Assembly (NCBI GenBank): GCA_008828725.1
Contig: MEHQ01003528.1
Coordinates: 29,604 to 93,603 of the forward strand
Source of the DNA: Saccharina japonica
Lineage: Eukaryota; Sar; Phaeophyceae; Laminariales; Laminariaceae
Reading direction: 5' to 3'
DNA length: 64,000 nt
The notes below the pieces were generated by a model. The model was not told the origin of the DNA. It ran no database searches and saw only the letters and a program-made list of their open reading frames with translations. Every line of letters starts with the position of its first letter. The first letter of the stretch is position 1. A program made the position numbers and the translations under genes. This document shows positions 40,134-50,550 of the stretch, in pieces.

Positions 40134-41421
40134 AGGGCTCACTTCGGTATGCCTTTTTTTGGTTGGTATCGTTTACCGCGGTATCCAGCTACCACGGTAA
40201 TGCACGGTCACGGTAAGTATTGGATGGTAACTGGCCACCGTGGTACTCATTGGTACAGGAACCGGCCACCACGGTAATGCACAGTAATTTTTGGATGGTA
40301 ACTGGCCACCTTGGTACTCATCGGTACAGGAACCGGCTACCACGGTAATACACAGTAATTTTTGGATGGTAACTGGCCACCTTGGTACTCATTGGTACAG
40401 GAACCGGCCACCACGGTAATGGATTTTTTTTTTGTATGTTTACAGCGCGTGGCATGCCCACGTTACAACGTATGCCTGAACATCCGAACAACAAGGAATA
40501 TCATGCGTGGGCCCATTGTTTGTAAACCTCAAATGCAAGCCTAGCCCTACAGAATACAGGCAGACGGGCCGACTCTCGCAGCCAAAAGGCAAAAGACTAC
40601 GAACCAAAACCTCATCGTAGAGTCGTCGGTGATTTTTCTTGTAGTGCTCGGACATGCCGCGCGTACCGGCTTGCGCTTTCCACTTGAGCAAGTGCTTGCA
40701 AGCTCGGCAGAACACGTTTTTCTCGGCGATGGCAGGCTCAAACTCGTGAAACACCTGCCAAACCCACGACCTCTTGGCACTTTTTCCAGAAGTCTGTGGG
40801 ACAATGGTGACTGTGACCGGTGTGCCGTTGCCCGAGCGGAGCGTGGTAGCTTCGAGACCACCAAGCTGCGGCACCACACGCCCGTCAGCAGTAGGTGTGG
40901 CTGCAGCACCACGGCCACCTCCGGCGGAAGGAACCACTGCGTCAGACGAAACCACCCCACTAGCACCACTGCCGTGGCCATCACCAACAGCTTCGACTTC
41001 GCTCATGACTGCTTGCCCTCGGTCGCGCGTGTTTTGGTTGTGCTTGTGTTGTGCCTGTGCTTTTGTGCTTTTAGCGCGCGCGGGTGTTTGTCCGCTCCAA
41101 CAAATATATATATATACAAGGCTTTCCTACGGAGTGGTCTTAATATAGTAAAGGCAACGCAAGAAAAACGGGTTACCTCGCCAGCAGCAGAGCGTCAACA
41201 TAATGCACAGCAGCAGCTGCAGCAGCTGCAGCAGCAAAAAAGACAGAAGCAACAAACTGCACTGCTGCATCTCCATCTAAAGCCAAGGAGTGCGGACAAA
41301 GCGTTTATTGTGTAGACGAAGAAGGAAACTAATAACAATAAACATTGTGCACGTAGATATATACGAACTCTCGTTTTATGTTTTACCATGCTGCCACCTG
41401 CTGGTCGAACATTTACGTACA
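40134..41421. mobile_element. hAT-type element fragment, left end present
   Basis: The end CAGGGCTCACTTCGGTATGC at 40134 resembles the end read inward from 52604 (CAGGGCTCATGTCGGTAATT). Both are followed by TTTACCGCGGTA and ACCACGGTAAT. Just inside lie three 71-bp tandem repeats (GGATGGTAACTGGCCACC at 40222, 40293, 40364), placed like the subterminal repeats bound by hAT transposases. The BED-finger frame lies at 40440-41006. The element runs without a visible right end to the ambiguous base at 41422, where LINE sequence begins. Confidence 0.65.
40440..41006 (-). pseudogene. BED-type zinc-finger protein, likely hAT transposase N-terminus
   Basis: A 188-codon frame with ATG at 41004-41006. 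After a Gly/Ala/Val-rich leader, residues 79-126 form a BED finger: aromatic WVWQVFHEFE, C100 and C103 (FCRACK), H121 and H126 (EHYKKNH), spacing C-x2-C-x17-H-x4-H. BED fingers are the DNA-binding domain at the N-terminus of many hAT transposases and of host proteins derived from them. Here the RNase H-like catalytic domain and hATC dimerisation region are absent and the frame ends ~50 residues after the finger. Its position beside a hAT-type TIR supports an internally deleted transposon rather than a host gene, but a domesticated gene with introns cannot be excluded. Confidence 0.65.
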
Positions 41422-41422
41422 N

Positions 41423-42273
41423 AAACCCTCGAGTTCCGGTACCTGGGCGGCCTCGTCAACGAACATGGCGACCTCACCCGGGAGATCAACTTCAGGAGCA
41501 GAGCAGCGTCGGCGTGCGTCAAGAGGTTTGGCCCGGAGCTCTTCGATAGGCCGGGAGCACCGTTTCGACTCAAGGCCCGCCTGCTTCAAGCGGAGGCGAT
41601 GGAGGCACTGCTGTACGGTTGCATGACATGGGCCCCACGTCGCGACCACTACCGACTGCTGCGGACGATACACCACCGGCTGCTGCTGCGAGTTATTGGG
41701 TACCAGCGCAAGCAAGGCACCTACCGGCAGCTGTCCTACGCCCAGGCCCTGAAGAGGGTCGGGTGCCAGAGCGTGGAAGCCACTGTCCGGCAACGGCGCC
41801 TACTGTTCGCGGGGGCCGTGGCAAGGCAGCCAGACGGGCGACTCCCGAAACGACTGATGTTCGGGGAGCTGGTGGGGGGGAAGGACCCGGGCGCGGGGTG
41901 CCCGGAGCGGAACTGGCAGACGTGCCTGAAGGACGACTTCAAAGCGTTCGGAGCTACGCACGGCTCTACGGACGACCAGAGACGTGTCTTCGGAATCCCG
42001 AATTCAGTTTGGGCGGAAGCAGCGAAGGTGAAGGGAGGAAGGCAGTGGTACAAGGGAGTGCTGCAGGGAGCTGAGAGGTTTATGACCTCCTGGCACAAGG
42101 AAGAAGAGGAGGCTAGCCGGAAACGAGCGACCGAGCGAGAAAAAGAGCGCAGCAACAACAAAGAGACACCAAGAACCAACGGGACGGGAGGGGTGCGGAA
42201 GAAGGGCGAATCGGCGAGGGAAGGAAACAAGCGAGAAATGGCGGACCGAGTAGCGCGATATGTGCCGGATTGA
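41423..42273 (+). pseudogene. LINE reverse transcriptase C-terminal fragment, second copy
   Basis: From [20 protein letters not shown] onward the frame is the same as residues ~195-475 of the minus-strand LINE frame, to the identical end RVARYVPD and stop at 42271-42273. It has only a few amino-acid differences (for example KRFG against RRYG). The catalytic YADD region is missing because homology starts abruptly at 41423, one base after an ambiguous N. The open frame upstream (41290-41420) is unrelated. It is either a 5'-truncated insertion or one arm of an inverted duplication. Confidence 0.88.
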
Positions 42274-43566
42274 CTGTCCTGGACTGTTTGTTTGTTTGTT
42301 TGTTTGTTTTGTTGTTTTTCCCCCTCCCCCCCACCGCCGCACCATTGCACCACCCCCTCGGGATGACGTGTCAATGTGTTGTCTCTGCGGTCTTGTCTGT
42401 GTGAGTGTTTGCTTGTACTTTTGACTTGTCTCTTTGTCTTTGTCTTCGTCTTTTTCCCTTCGTTGCTTTTGACCTTTTGCAGTTACACTGCTCGCAGGCC
42501 GGGGGTACATCAGTCACACGGGACCATAGTTCCCTTCCCCCGTATCATGTCTGCGTTTATAATCGGGGTGGAGGACTCGATTTGTTTGCCTGACCGGTGT
42601 GAACCCGGCACGGAACACCCCGGCATTATAGGGGCACCAAGATAGAATCAGGGGGCGTGTACCCCCGATTGGTGATGTTGACTTTTCCATTTTTATTTTT
42701 ACCTTCACATAGCGTGTAGAGGGGAGCGGAGGGCTCCAGACTATCTGTTTTTGACTGGCTTTGATCGCTTTGCGGACCCTTCGGGTTCCACTTTTATTTC
42801 AGTATACCTTTTTTGGGTAAGTTAGCCTGTGACCACGGGAATCGACCGTGTCAAGTGTTGGATTAGTACGGACAGATGGAGGTACTGGATAGAGAGACCG
42901 GCACGTTTTTAATGTGAAGACAACAACAACAACTCGAACAATTATGCAAACAGCCCAACTGATATCTACCCGCGGGAGGGGAGGGGTTCCCAGCGTATTC
43001 GGAGGGCTTTGCGGCCCGGGTCCAAATCCACACTAATTTCAAGATAAAAATATCCACACTAAAATCAAGTAATTTTCCTGGCCATACTAAAATCAAGTAT
43101 TTTTTTCCTAAAGAGTCGCCCACATGTGAAAATATGGATCTCCAGAACATCGGTCAAAATCGATATCGGCCCATAACTTCGCGAGTTAGCCACTTCTACA
43201 TTAATTTCAATATGAAAAGGCCAGACGTAAAAAAATCAACCGAAAAAAAAAAAAAAAAAAAGGGCCACTGCTGTACGTACAAGCGCTGTGCATCCATGCC
43301 GGTGGTTTGTTTACACTGCTGTACCTACAAGGGCTGCGCATCCATGCCGGCGTTTTGTTTGTGTTCGCTGTACGTACGTACGAGTCGTACTGCTGGACTG
43401 CTGCTGCTGCTGTTGTTGTTGTTATTGCTGCTGTAGATGGGTTATTATATAAGGACTACTACTATTATTATTGCTGTACGTACTGGTGCTGCCGTATACT
43501 GATTTCACTCTGCTGTTGTTGTAGATTGCGGATGGGTGGATCGGTTGGTACGTGTGTGTGTCGATC
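41423..43566 (+). repeat. left arm of ~2.15-kb inverted repeat
   Basis: The arm includes the LINE RT end, TTTG repeats (42285-42312), a T/C-rich tract, an A run (about 43246-43261) and CTG/ATT simple repeats. It stops in GTACGTGTGTGTGTCGATC at 43548-43566. It is the near-exact reverse complement of 44343-46493. Only a few differences per kilobase are visible in the coding part, with more length variation in simple repeats. Confidence 0.9.
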
Positions 43567-44342
43567 TCCTCTTTTTGTGTTTACTGTGCGTGTGAGGTGT
43601 TGGAGTCGGTCTTATGATATTGCTCGCTGCACTATCTCCTGCGCTCTGCAGTGCTGAAAGTTGGCTTACGGAAAGCCAGCCGAGTGTAAGGGGTCCGAGT
43701 GAGTGGTGAATGGTGGATGTGGAGATATATCTACCTCGAGAGTGTCGGTCTCGTGGAGTTGAAGATGCGCAGTGGCGTGTGTCCTGATAACTTGGCTCTG
43801 GGTCGGTTATACGTGCAGTTGACCTTGCGTGTTGTGTGGATCACAACTTCTCAGCGTGACACCAGTTCTCTCTCATTGGATGTGTGACTTTTTTGTTGTG
43901 CGTGTGCGCACTCCTCATAGATAGCGGCGTCAGACCCCGCCCTGGCGTTGAGTTCGGGGTACCACTCTAGATATGTATTTAAAAACAGGCCTTTGCAAGT
44001 ATCGTATGCCACTCTCCTCTCTTGGCGTGCGTGCGTGCGTTGTTGGTTTGACTATGAGGTATGAGACGATTGGCAACATTACACTGCTGTTTTATACATA
44101 TACTATTAATAGTGGTACCCCGAACCACGCCAGGGTGGGGCCGGTATAAAGCGGACAGAAACAAAAGTACAAAATAAGAACTGAGTCACGATCCACACAC
44201 GCAGTCAACCACGTATCAACCGACCCACCGACACCCACCCACCCACTCTCACGTACTTACCAACATCCACTCACATCACTCACACCCACCCACCCAACCA
44301 CCGACCCACCCACCCAACCACGTACGTACGTGCGCTTCAACC
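43567..44342. other. spacer of the inverted repeat
   Basis: Unique sequence without a gene. It contains its own smaller inverted pair: GCCCTGGCGTTGAGTTCGGG..GGTACCACT (near 43939-43969) against AGTGGTACCCCGAACCACGC (near 44111). Toward the right it becomes rich in CCCACC and CCGACC repeats (44220-44340). Confidence 0.6.
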
Positions 44343-46493
44343 GATCGACACACACACGTACCAACCGATCCACCCATCCGCAATCTACAACAACAGCAGA
44401 GTGAAATCAGTATACAGCAGCACCAGTACGTACAGCAATAATAATAATAGTAGTAGTCCTTATATTTAATATAATAACCCATCTACAGCAGCAATAACAA
44501 CAACAGCAGCAGCAGCAGTCCAGCAGTACGACTCGTGCGTACGTACAGCGGACACAAACAAAACGCCGGCATGGATGCGCAGCCCTTGTACATACAGCAG
44601 TGTAAACAAAACGCCGGCATGGATGCTCAGCGCTTGTACGTACAGCAGTGGCCTTTTTTTTTTTTTTTTTTCGGTCGATTTTTTTACGTCTGGCCTTTTT
44701 CATCTTGAAATTAGTGTAGAAGTGGCTAACTCGCGAAGTTATGGGCCGATTTCGATATTGACCGAAGTTCTGGAGATCCATATTTTCACGTCTGGGGGAC
44801 TCTTTAGGAAAAAATTACTTGATTTTAGTATGGCCAGGAAAATTACTTGATTTTAGTGTGGATATTTTTTATCTTGAAATTAGTGTGGATTTGGACCCGG
44901 GCCGCAAAGCCCTCCGAATACGCTGGGAACCCCTCCCCTCCCGCGGGTAGATATCAGTTGGGCTGTTTGCATAATTGTTGTTGTTGTTGTTGTCTTCACA
45001 TTAAAAACCGTCTCGGTCTCTCTATCCAGTACCTCCATCTGTCCGTACTAGTCCAACACTTGACACGGTCGATTCCCGTGGTCACAGGCTAACTTACCCA
45101 AAAAAGGTATACTGAAATAAAAGTGGAACCCGAAGGGTCCGCAAAGCGATCAAAGCCAGTCAAAAACAGATAGTCTGGAGCCCTCCGCTCCCCTCTACAC
45201 GCTATGTGAAGGTAAAAATAAAAATGGAAAAGTCAACATCACCAATCGGGGGTACACGCCCCCTGATTCTATCTTGGTGCCCCTATAATGCCGGGGTGTT
45301 CCGTGCCGGGTTCACACCGGTCAGGCAAACAAATCGAGTCCTCCACCCCGATTATAAACGCAGACATGATACGGGGGAAGGGAACTATGGTCCCGTGTGA
45401 CTGATGTACCCCCGGCCTGCGAGCAGTGTAACTGCAAAAGGTCAAAAGCAACGAAGGGAAAAAGACGAAGACAAAGACAAAGAGACAAGTCAAAAGTACA
45501 AGCAAACACTCACACAGACAAGACCGCAGAGACAACACATTGACACGTCATCCCGAGGGGGTGGTGCAATGGTGCGGCGGTGGGGGGGAGGGGGAAAAAT
45601 AACAAAACAAACAAACAAACAAACAAACAGTCCAGGACAGTCAATCCGGCACATATCGCGCCACTCGGTTCGCCATTTCTCGCTTGTTTCCTTCCCTCGC
45701 CGATTCGCCCTTCTTCCGCACCCCTCCCGTCCCGTTGGTTCTTGGTGTCTCTTTGTTGTTGCTGCGCCCTTTTTCTCGCTCGGTCGCTCGTTTCCGGCTA
45801 GCCTCCTCTTCTTCCTTGTGCCAGGAGGTCATAAACCTCTCAGCTGCCTGCAGCACTCCCTTGTACCACTGCCTTCCTCCCTTCACCTTCGCTGCTTCCG
45901 CCCAAACTGAATTCGGGATTCCGAAGACACGTCTCTGGTCGTCCGTAGAGCCGTGCGTAGCTCCGAACGCTTTGAAGTCGTCCTTCAGGCACGTCTGCCA
46001 GTTCCGCTCCGGGCACCCCGCGCCCGGGTCCTTCCCCCCCACCAGCTCCCCGAACATCAGTCGTTTCGGGAGTCGCCCGTCTGGCTGCCTTGCCACGGCC
46101 CCCGCGAACAGTAGGCGCCGTTGCCGGACAGTGGCTTCCACGCTCTGGCACCCGACCCTCTTCAGGGCCTGGGCGTAGGACAGCTGTCGGTAGGTGCCTT
46201 GCTTGCGCTGGTACCCAATAACTCGCAGCAGCAGCCGGTGGTGTATCGTCCGCAGCAGTCGGTAGTGGTCGCGACGGGGGGCCCATGTCATGCAACCGTA
46301 CAGCAGTGCCTCCATCGCCTCCGCTTGAAGCAGGCGGGCCTTGAGTCGAAACGGTGCTCCCGGCCTATCGAAGAGTTCCGGGCCATACCTCCTGACGCAC
46401 GCTGACGCTGCTCTGCTCCTGAAGTTGATCTCCCGGGTGAGGTCGCCATGTTCGTTGACGAGGCCGCCCAGGTACCGGAACTCGAGGGTTTGG
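44343..46493 (-). repeat. right arm of ~2.15-kb inverted repeat
   Basis: Reverse complement of 41423-43566, from GATCGACACACACACGTAC to AACTCGAGGGTTTG. In this arm the homology continues without a break into the rest of the LINE, so it is the likelier parental sequence. Small differences between arms (such as a CCCCCCGTCGC against CCCCACGTCGC site) show two separate sequences rather than one read twice. Confidence 0.9.
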
Positions 46494-47779
46494 GTGTATT
46501 TCTGCCCCGCTGCTTCGATTATCAGCGGCGGCGGGGGCGGTGTTGGCTGCTTCTCCTTTACGCGCATCAGGAGAGTCTCCGTCTTCTTCTCCGAAACCGT
46601 CAGCCCGAACTCCCCAAACACCTGCACGATAATGGTCATCATCCTCGCCAGTCCGTCGGCGGACCTCGATACAACGCCGGCGTCATCGGCATACAGCATC
46701 CCCCACACCGCCCTCCGTACGCGGTCGAGTGGTGTCTCCGTCCCCGCTCCCGTCTCCTCCTTCAGGAACACTAGGTTCTGCATGATACCATCGTCCTCGC
46801 TGAATCGTACGATAACGACCTCTAGGGCCGCGGCGAAGAAAACGTTGAACAGCAGTGGGGACAGCACACACCCTTGTCGCAAGCCTTGCGTGACCAAGAA
46901 CCAGTCCGACCGTTCTCCATCGTCCATGCGCACCCGGGCCCGCATTCCGTCGTGGAATTGGCGGATGACGGCGACCATCTCCGCAGGAACCCCGGCCCTG
47001 GCCAGCACCTTCCATAGCAGCTCTCGGTCCACCGAGTCATAGGCCTTCTGTAGGTCGACGAAGCACATTTAGAGCGGTATTCTCCTTCTCCGCCCTAGTT
47101 CCTGGAGTCGGCGCACGACGAACAGCATGCATACTGTGGATCGACCAGGTCGGAAGCCGCACTATTCCTCCGGAAGAATGTTGTTGGCTTCGCAGAAGGC
47201 GCTTAGGCGGTTGGTGATGAGTTTGGCGGGGATTTTGCCTACGTGCGATAGTAGCGAAATCCCCCTGAAGTTGTTGCAGTTGGACCGGCCGCCCTTCTTG
47301 TACAGCACTTTGATGGTTGCATCCGTCCACTCTTGCGGGATCTCTCCTCCGTTCCACACGTCGACAAGGATGGCATGAAGGCGCTCCAGGACGACGGGTT
47401 CGTCGTCATCGATCTTGAGCAACTCGGCAGGGAGGGAGTCATGGCCGGGTGCCTTCCAGTTCTGCAGGCCTTTCGTTGCCCGTTCCACCTCCTCGCGGTC
47501 TGGCGCCGCTCCCAACCGTCGGGTGGCTCGCGTCGCTGGTCGTTGCGTTCTTTTTCGGCGATGTCTGGGTTCAGGGTGGGGGACTGTGTTGAGGAGGGTG
47601 CCGAAGAATCCCGCCCACCGCTGGAGGATGTCTTCCTTGTTCCGGAGCAGCACGCCTTTCTCGTCCGTGACGAACTGCTGTCCCCCCGCTTGTCTCCCGC
47701 TGAGGCCCACTGATCTCTTAAGGTGTTTGTACAGCCCTCTCATGTCGCGGTCCTTGTAGACCGCTTCGAGCTCCGCCAC
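45641..47779 (-). pseudogene. LINE reverse transcriptase with two nonsense codons
   Basis: One continuous reading frame apart from TAG at 47162-47164 and TAA at 47069-47071. Before the stops: NWKAPGHDSLPAELLK, IPQEWTDATIKVLYKKGG and NNFRGISLLSHVGK (RT fingers). Between the stops: CGFRPGRSTV. After: [17 protein letters not shown] with the first catalytic Asp, [17 protein letters not shown], and YADDAG with the catalytic pair. The C-terminal third (from [17 protein letters not shown]) is the conserved post-RT region, ending in a basic tail. Both stops could be single C-to-T or A-to-T changes. RT would copy the element RNA at the nicked target. Confidence 0.9.
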
Positions 47780-48100
47780 GTACTGTCGAGGTGGGCATAG
47801 ATGCCCGTTTCGACTGCTGCGGTCACTCCCTTACATGCTGCTTTGAGGATCCTCCATGTCGCTGTGGTTCAATTGCCCCTTATCGCGCGGCGCGCTTCCC
47901 GCCGCTTGGCAAGGGCCTCCTCAAAAGCAGCTCTCGTCACTGGGGTCTCACACCACTCCTGCGTGCGTCGTCTCCGCGGTTCCTCGGGTAGTACCGTCTG
48001 CGCCGCGTCGAGGAGGGCATTGGTAACATCGTCGCCATCCCCGCTGTGGTGGTCGCTGGCTCACCTGGTTGTTGGTCGAGGTTGTGGATGAACCGGTCGC
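47780..48100 (-). other. linker between LINE endonuclease and RT
   Basis: This region has the GC-rich composition of the LINE and lies between the endonuclease DH motif and the first RT motif, where this family has a variable linker. No frame spans it intact on the minus strand with recognised motifs. Confidence 0.5.
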
Positions 48101-49319
48101 TCACCGCATGTCGTGCTGTTTCGACCTGCAATTCCTGTCGGCTGAACTGCTGCTGTTTCGGTTTGTCCGCACTGCTCGGTTGTGGGCGAGTCTGCCACCG
48201 AGGTCGACGGTGGCTACCACCATGTTGTGGTCTGAGTCCGCCTTTACTGGGCGTACTGGTTGGGGAATGACGACTACGTTGGACACTCGGCCGCGGTGTG
48301 CCTGTCGCGTGAGGATGTAATCGATGCGCNGGCATTCGTCCCCGATACGCCGTTGTATGTGTGCCATATCCCACCCTTACGTGTGGGGAAGAAGGTGTTC
48401 GTGATTGCTAGTCTGTTGTCCGTTGCGAAGGTCAGCAGTAGCCTGCCATTGTCGTTCAGCTTATCACGCCCGTGCTCGCCCATGATACGTTCGTCCTCTC
48501 CATCCACCCTCTCTCCCGTCCGCGCATTGGCGTCCATCAGTACGTAGACACACTCCTTGGCAGGGATCCCCCGCACGAGGCTGTCAAGTTTTTCCCAGAA
48601 CCTATGCTTGCTGTCGGCGGTTGCGACCTCTGTTGGGCGTACGCAGCTACGAAGTTGACCGCTCCGCGGTTGCCCGTTATCTCAAACCTCATGGCCATAN
48701 GGCGTTCATCGATATATTCGGTGGTGTACGCAGAGTTCCTGCACATTGACTCTTTAACGGCTATTCCCACACCGTGTGTTCCACCTGTCTCCGTGCCACA
48801 GCAGAACACCCGAAACCCTGCTGCTGCGAATTCCGTTCGGCCTGCCCTCCTTGTCTCCTGTAGCCCTAACACCGAAACGTTTTGTCTCGCTGCCTCGTAC
48901 AGGATGCTGCAGGCTCTCCCATAGCCGTTAGCCCCTTTTACAGCCAGAGTCCGCACATTCCAGGTTGCTACCCTAACAAGTGTACTCTGCTGCCTCTCCC
49001 GGGCGATGCGTGGTGCCTTCCTAGCCAGCCTACGCTTCGCCCGTCCCCTCCTTTTCCTCCTTCGTGCCCTTTTCATCTGTTTTGTTTCTGTTGCTTTGCG
49101 CACTCTCGGGGTATAGTAAAAAACGTTAACCCGGTGCGTGTCTGTTGTACCAGAGATACGCCTCATCCCGGAGCGGCTCGACCCTCCAGCTCTGGATTCT
49201 CCTCCTTCCTCTCTCTGGTGCATACCCACACGGTGTGCGGTCACTCCGCCACCCTCTCCGTGCTCTCTGCTGCTGCATGGCCCCGGTGTCCAAGCCGGGG
49301 CGTTAGGGTTTAACCCCAT
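48101..49319 (-). pseudogene. LINE AP endonuclease, frameshifted
   Basis: The first frame (49319-48537) has an Arg/Lys-rich leader, then VRVATWNVRTL (N121) and GLQETRR (E155), two catalytic motifs of the APE fold. It shifts phase near 48600 to YVLMDANARTGE and NDNGRLLLTFATDNRLAITN (48576-48335), then again at about 48330 to RIDYILTRQAHRGR and ADSDHNMVVA (48330-48150). The second shift coincides with an ambiguous base N at 48330, so it may be a base-calling problem. Another N lies at 48700 but keeps the frame. The endonuclease nicks the target DNA to prime reverse transcription. The start at 49319 is the first Met, not confirmed. Confidence 0.87.
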
Positions 49320-49320
49320 C

Positions 49321-49814
49321 TGCAGCCACCCGAGCTAGCTGCGTCGCGAGTTACTCTGACCTCACGATAGCGGTAACTCCCGACTGCCAGACTCAGGATC
49401 CCCCTCTGAACGGTGCTAGGGACCGTGTATCCGTCTGGGTTGGGTGGCTTTCGAGGTAGTCCCTCCTCGCCTACCTACAGGGAGGCAGGTTTAAGTCCAC
49501 TTACGGACCTCGGCCTACCTCAGCAGGGAGGCAGGCGCGGAATACGTCCAGTTACAATGACGTCAGTTTGGCTTGTTACGTCAGTTGCTGTTATGCGAAG
49601 GCATCAGTTGGCCTGTTGAAGGACATGCGTTGCGAACGAAAGTCTGTTTGCAAGAGCTTGTTATCAGTTGGTCTGTACGGACAAAGAAGCATCGAGTTAT
49701 ACGGACTCTAATTCGTGAAAGAAGATAGGATATGTATATACAAGGTTCCCCTCCGGGACGTGCCTAGGGGAGTGGGCAAGGACGAACATGAAAAGCAAAC
49801 AACATATGTATATG
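49321..49814. other. LINE upstream flank; no gene
   Basis: This could include the LINE 5' UTR. Two GGGAGGCAGG blocks (49481, 49530) and repeated TCAGTTGGCCTGT/TCAGTTGGTCTGT words are visible. The CAAGGTTCCCCTCCGGGACG repeat at 49740-49780 matches 23568-23605. Confidence 0.4.
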
Positions 49815-50000
49815 AATTTACTTGGTTTTTGTGAGCGGGCCGGAAATGACTTGGTTTCAGTGTGAGTTCCAAATGACTCGTTTTTTTGTGGGTGGTATGC
49901 ATTGACTTGTTTTTTAGTGTGCGGGCAGGAAATGAACGAAATGCACTTGCTTTCAGTGCGAGGGGTCGAAATGGACTTTGATTCTAGAAGGGATCGAAAT
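49815..50000 (+). repeat. degenerate ~30-bp minisatellite G, block 3
   Basis: Units such as ATGACTTGGTTTCAGTGTGA and GTCGAAATGGACTTTGATTC follow the same G/T-rich unit as at 28.4-29.1 kb. Confidence 0.7.
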
Positions 50001-50194
50001 TGACTTGAGCTTTTATTATTTCGTTTGCCCCCCGTACAATATGCAGCACGAGTTTCAATATTGATCACTCATAAGCATCCTCGAACAGAAGAAAATCAAG
50101 GCCACAGCCAAAACGAAAAGGAAACCTGTAACAAACTATACATGTGTATGTGAAGTCTCACTCCTTTCTTTATCATACGTAACTGCTGTTTTAT

Positions 50195-50550
50195 TTAGTG
50201 TCTCGATCGAAAGTGAGACTCTTAGATAGTTTTTGTTGGTGGGCCGGTAATGACTTGGTTTTAGTGTCGGGATCCAAATCGATAATAGTTTTAAGTGTGA
50301 GGATCGCAATCGACTTGGAGTTCGTGTGGTCAGTCGAAATTGACTTTGTTTTTGTGTCGGGGCATCGAAATGGACTTGGTTTTTAAGAGTTGGCATCTAA
50401 AAAACCTTAGATTTGAGAGTCGGGATCGAATATTATACTTGATTTCAAGTGTTGGGGTCGAAATCAACTTATCGTTTATGGGTGGGTGGTTTAGTGTCGG
50501 GATCGAAGTCGACTTGTATTTGTGTGGGGGTCGAAATACTTCGTTTTTGG
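50195..50550 (+). repeat. degenerate ~30-bp minisatellite G, block 4
   Basis: Ten or so units (GTGTCGGGATCCAAATCGAT, GTCGAAATTGACTTTGTTTT and similar). With the blocks at 25.3, 28.4 and 49.8 kb it makes four loci on the same strand. Confidence 0.7.

Larger units (their letters stand above)
45000..49320 (-). mobile_element. APE-type LINE (non-LTR retrotransposon), inactive
   Basis: On the minus strand an AP-endonuclease region (49319-48101) is followed by a reverse transcriptase (47779-45641), the order of APE-type LINEs. The RT C-terminal pattern and RIDYIL/SDH endonuclease motifs resemble RTE/CR1-like families, but the clade is not decided. No separate ORF1 or 5' end was identified, and the 3' limit is uncertain because the palindrome extends past the stop codon. 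Two stop codons and two or more frame changes make this copy non-functional as read. Confidence 0.85.
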
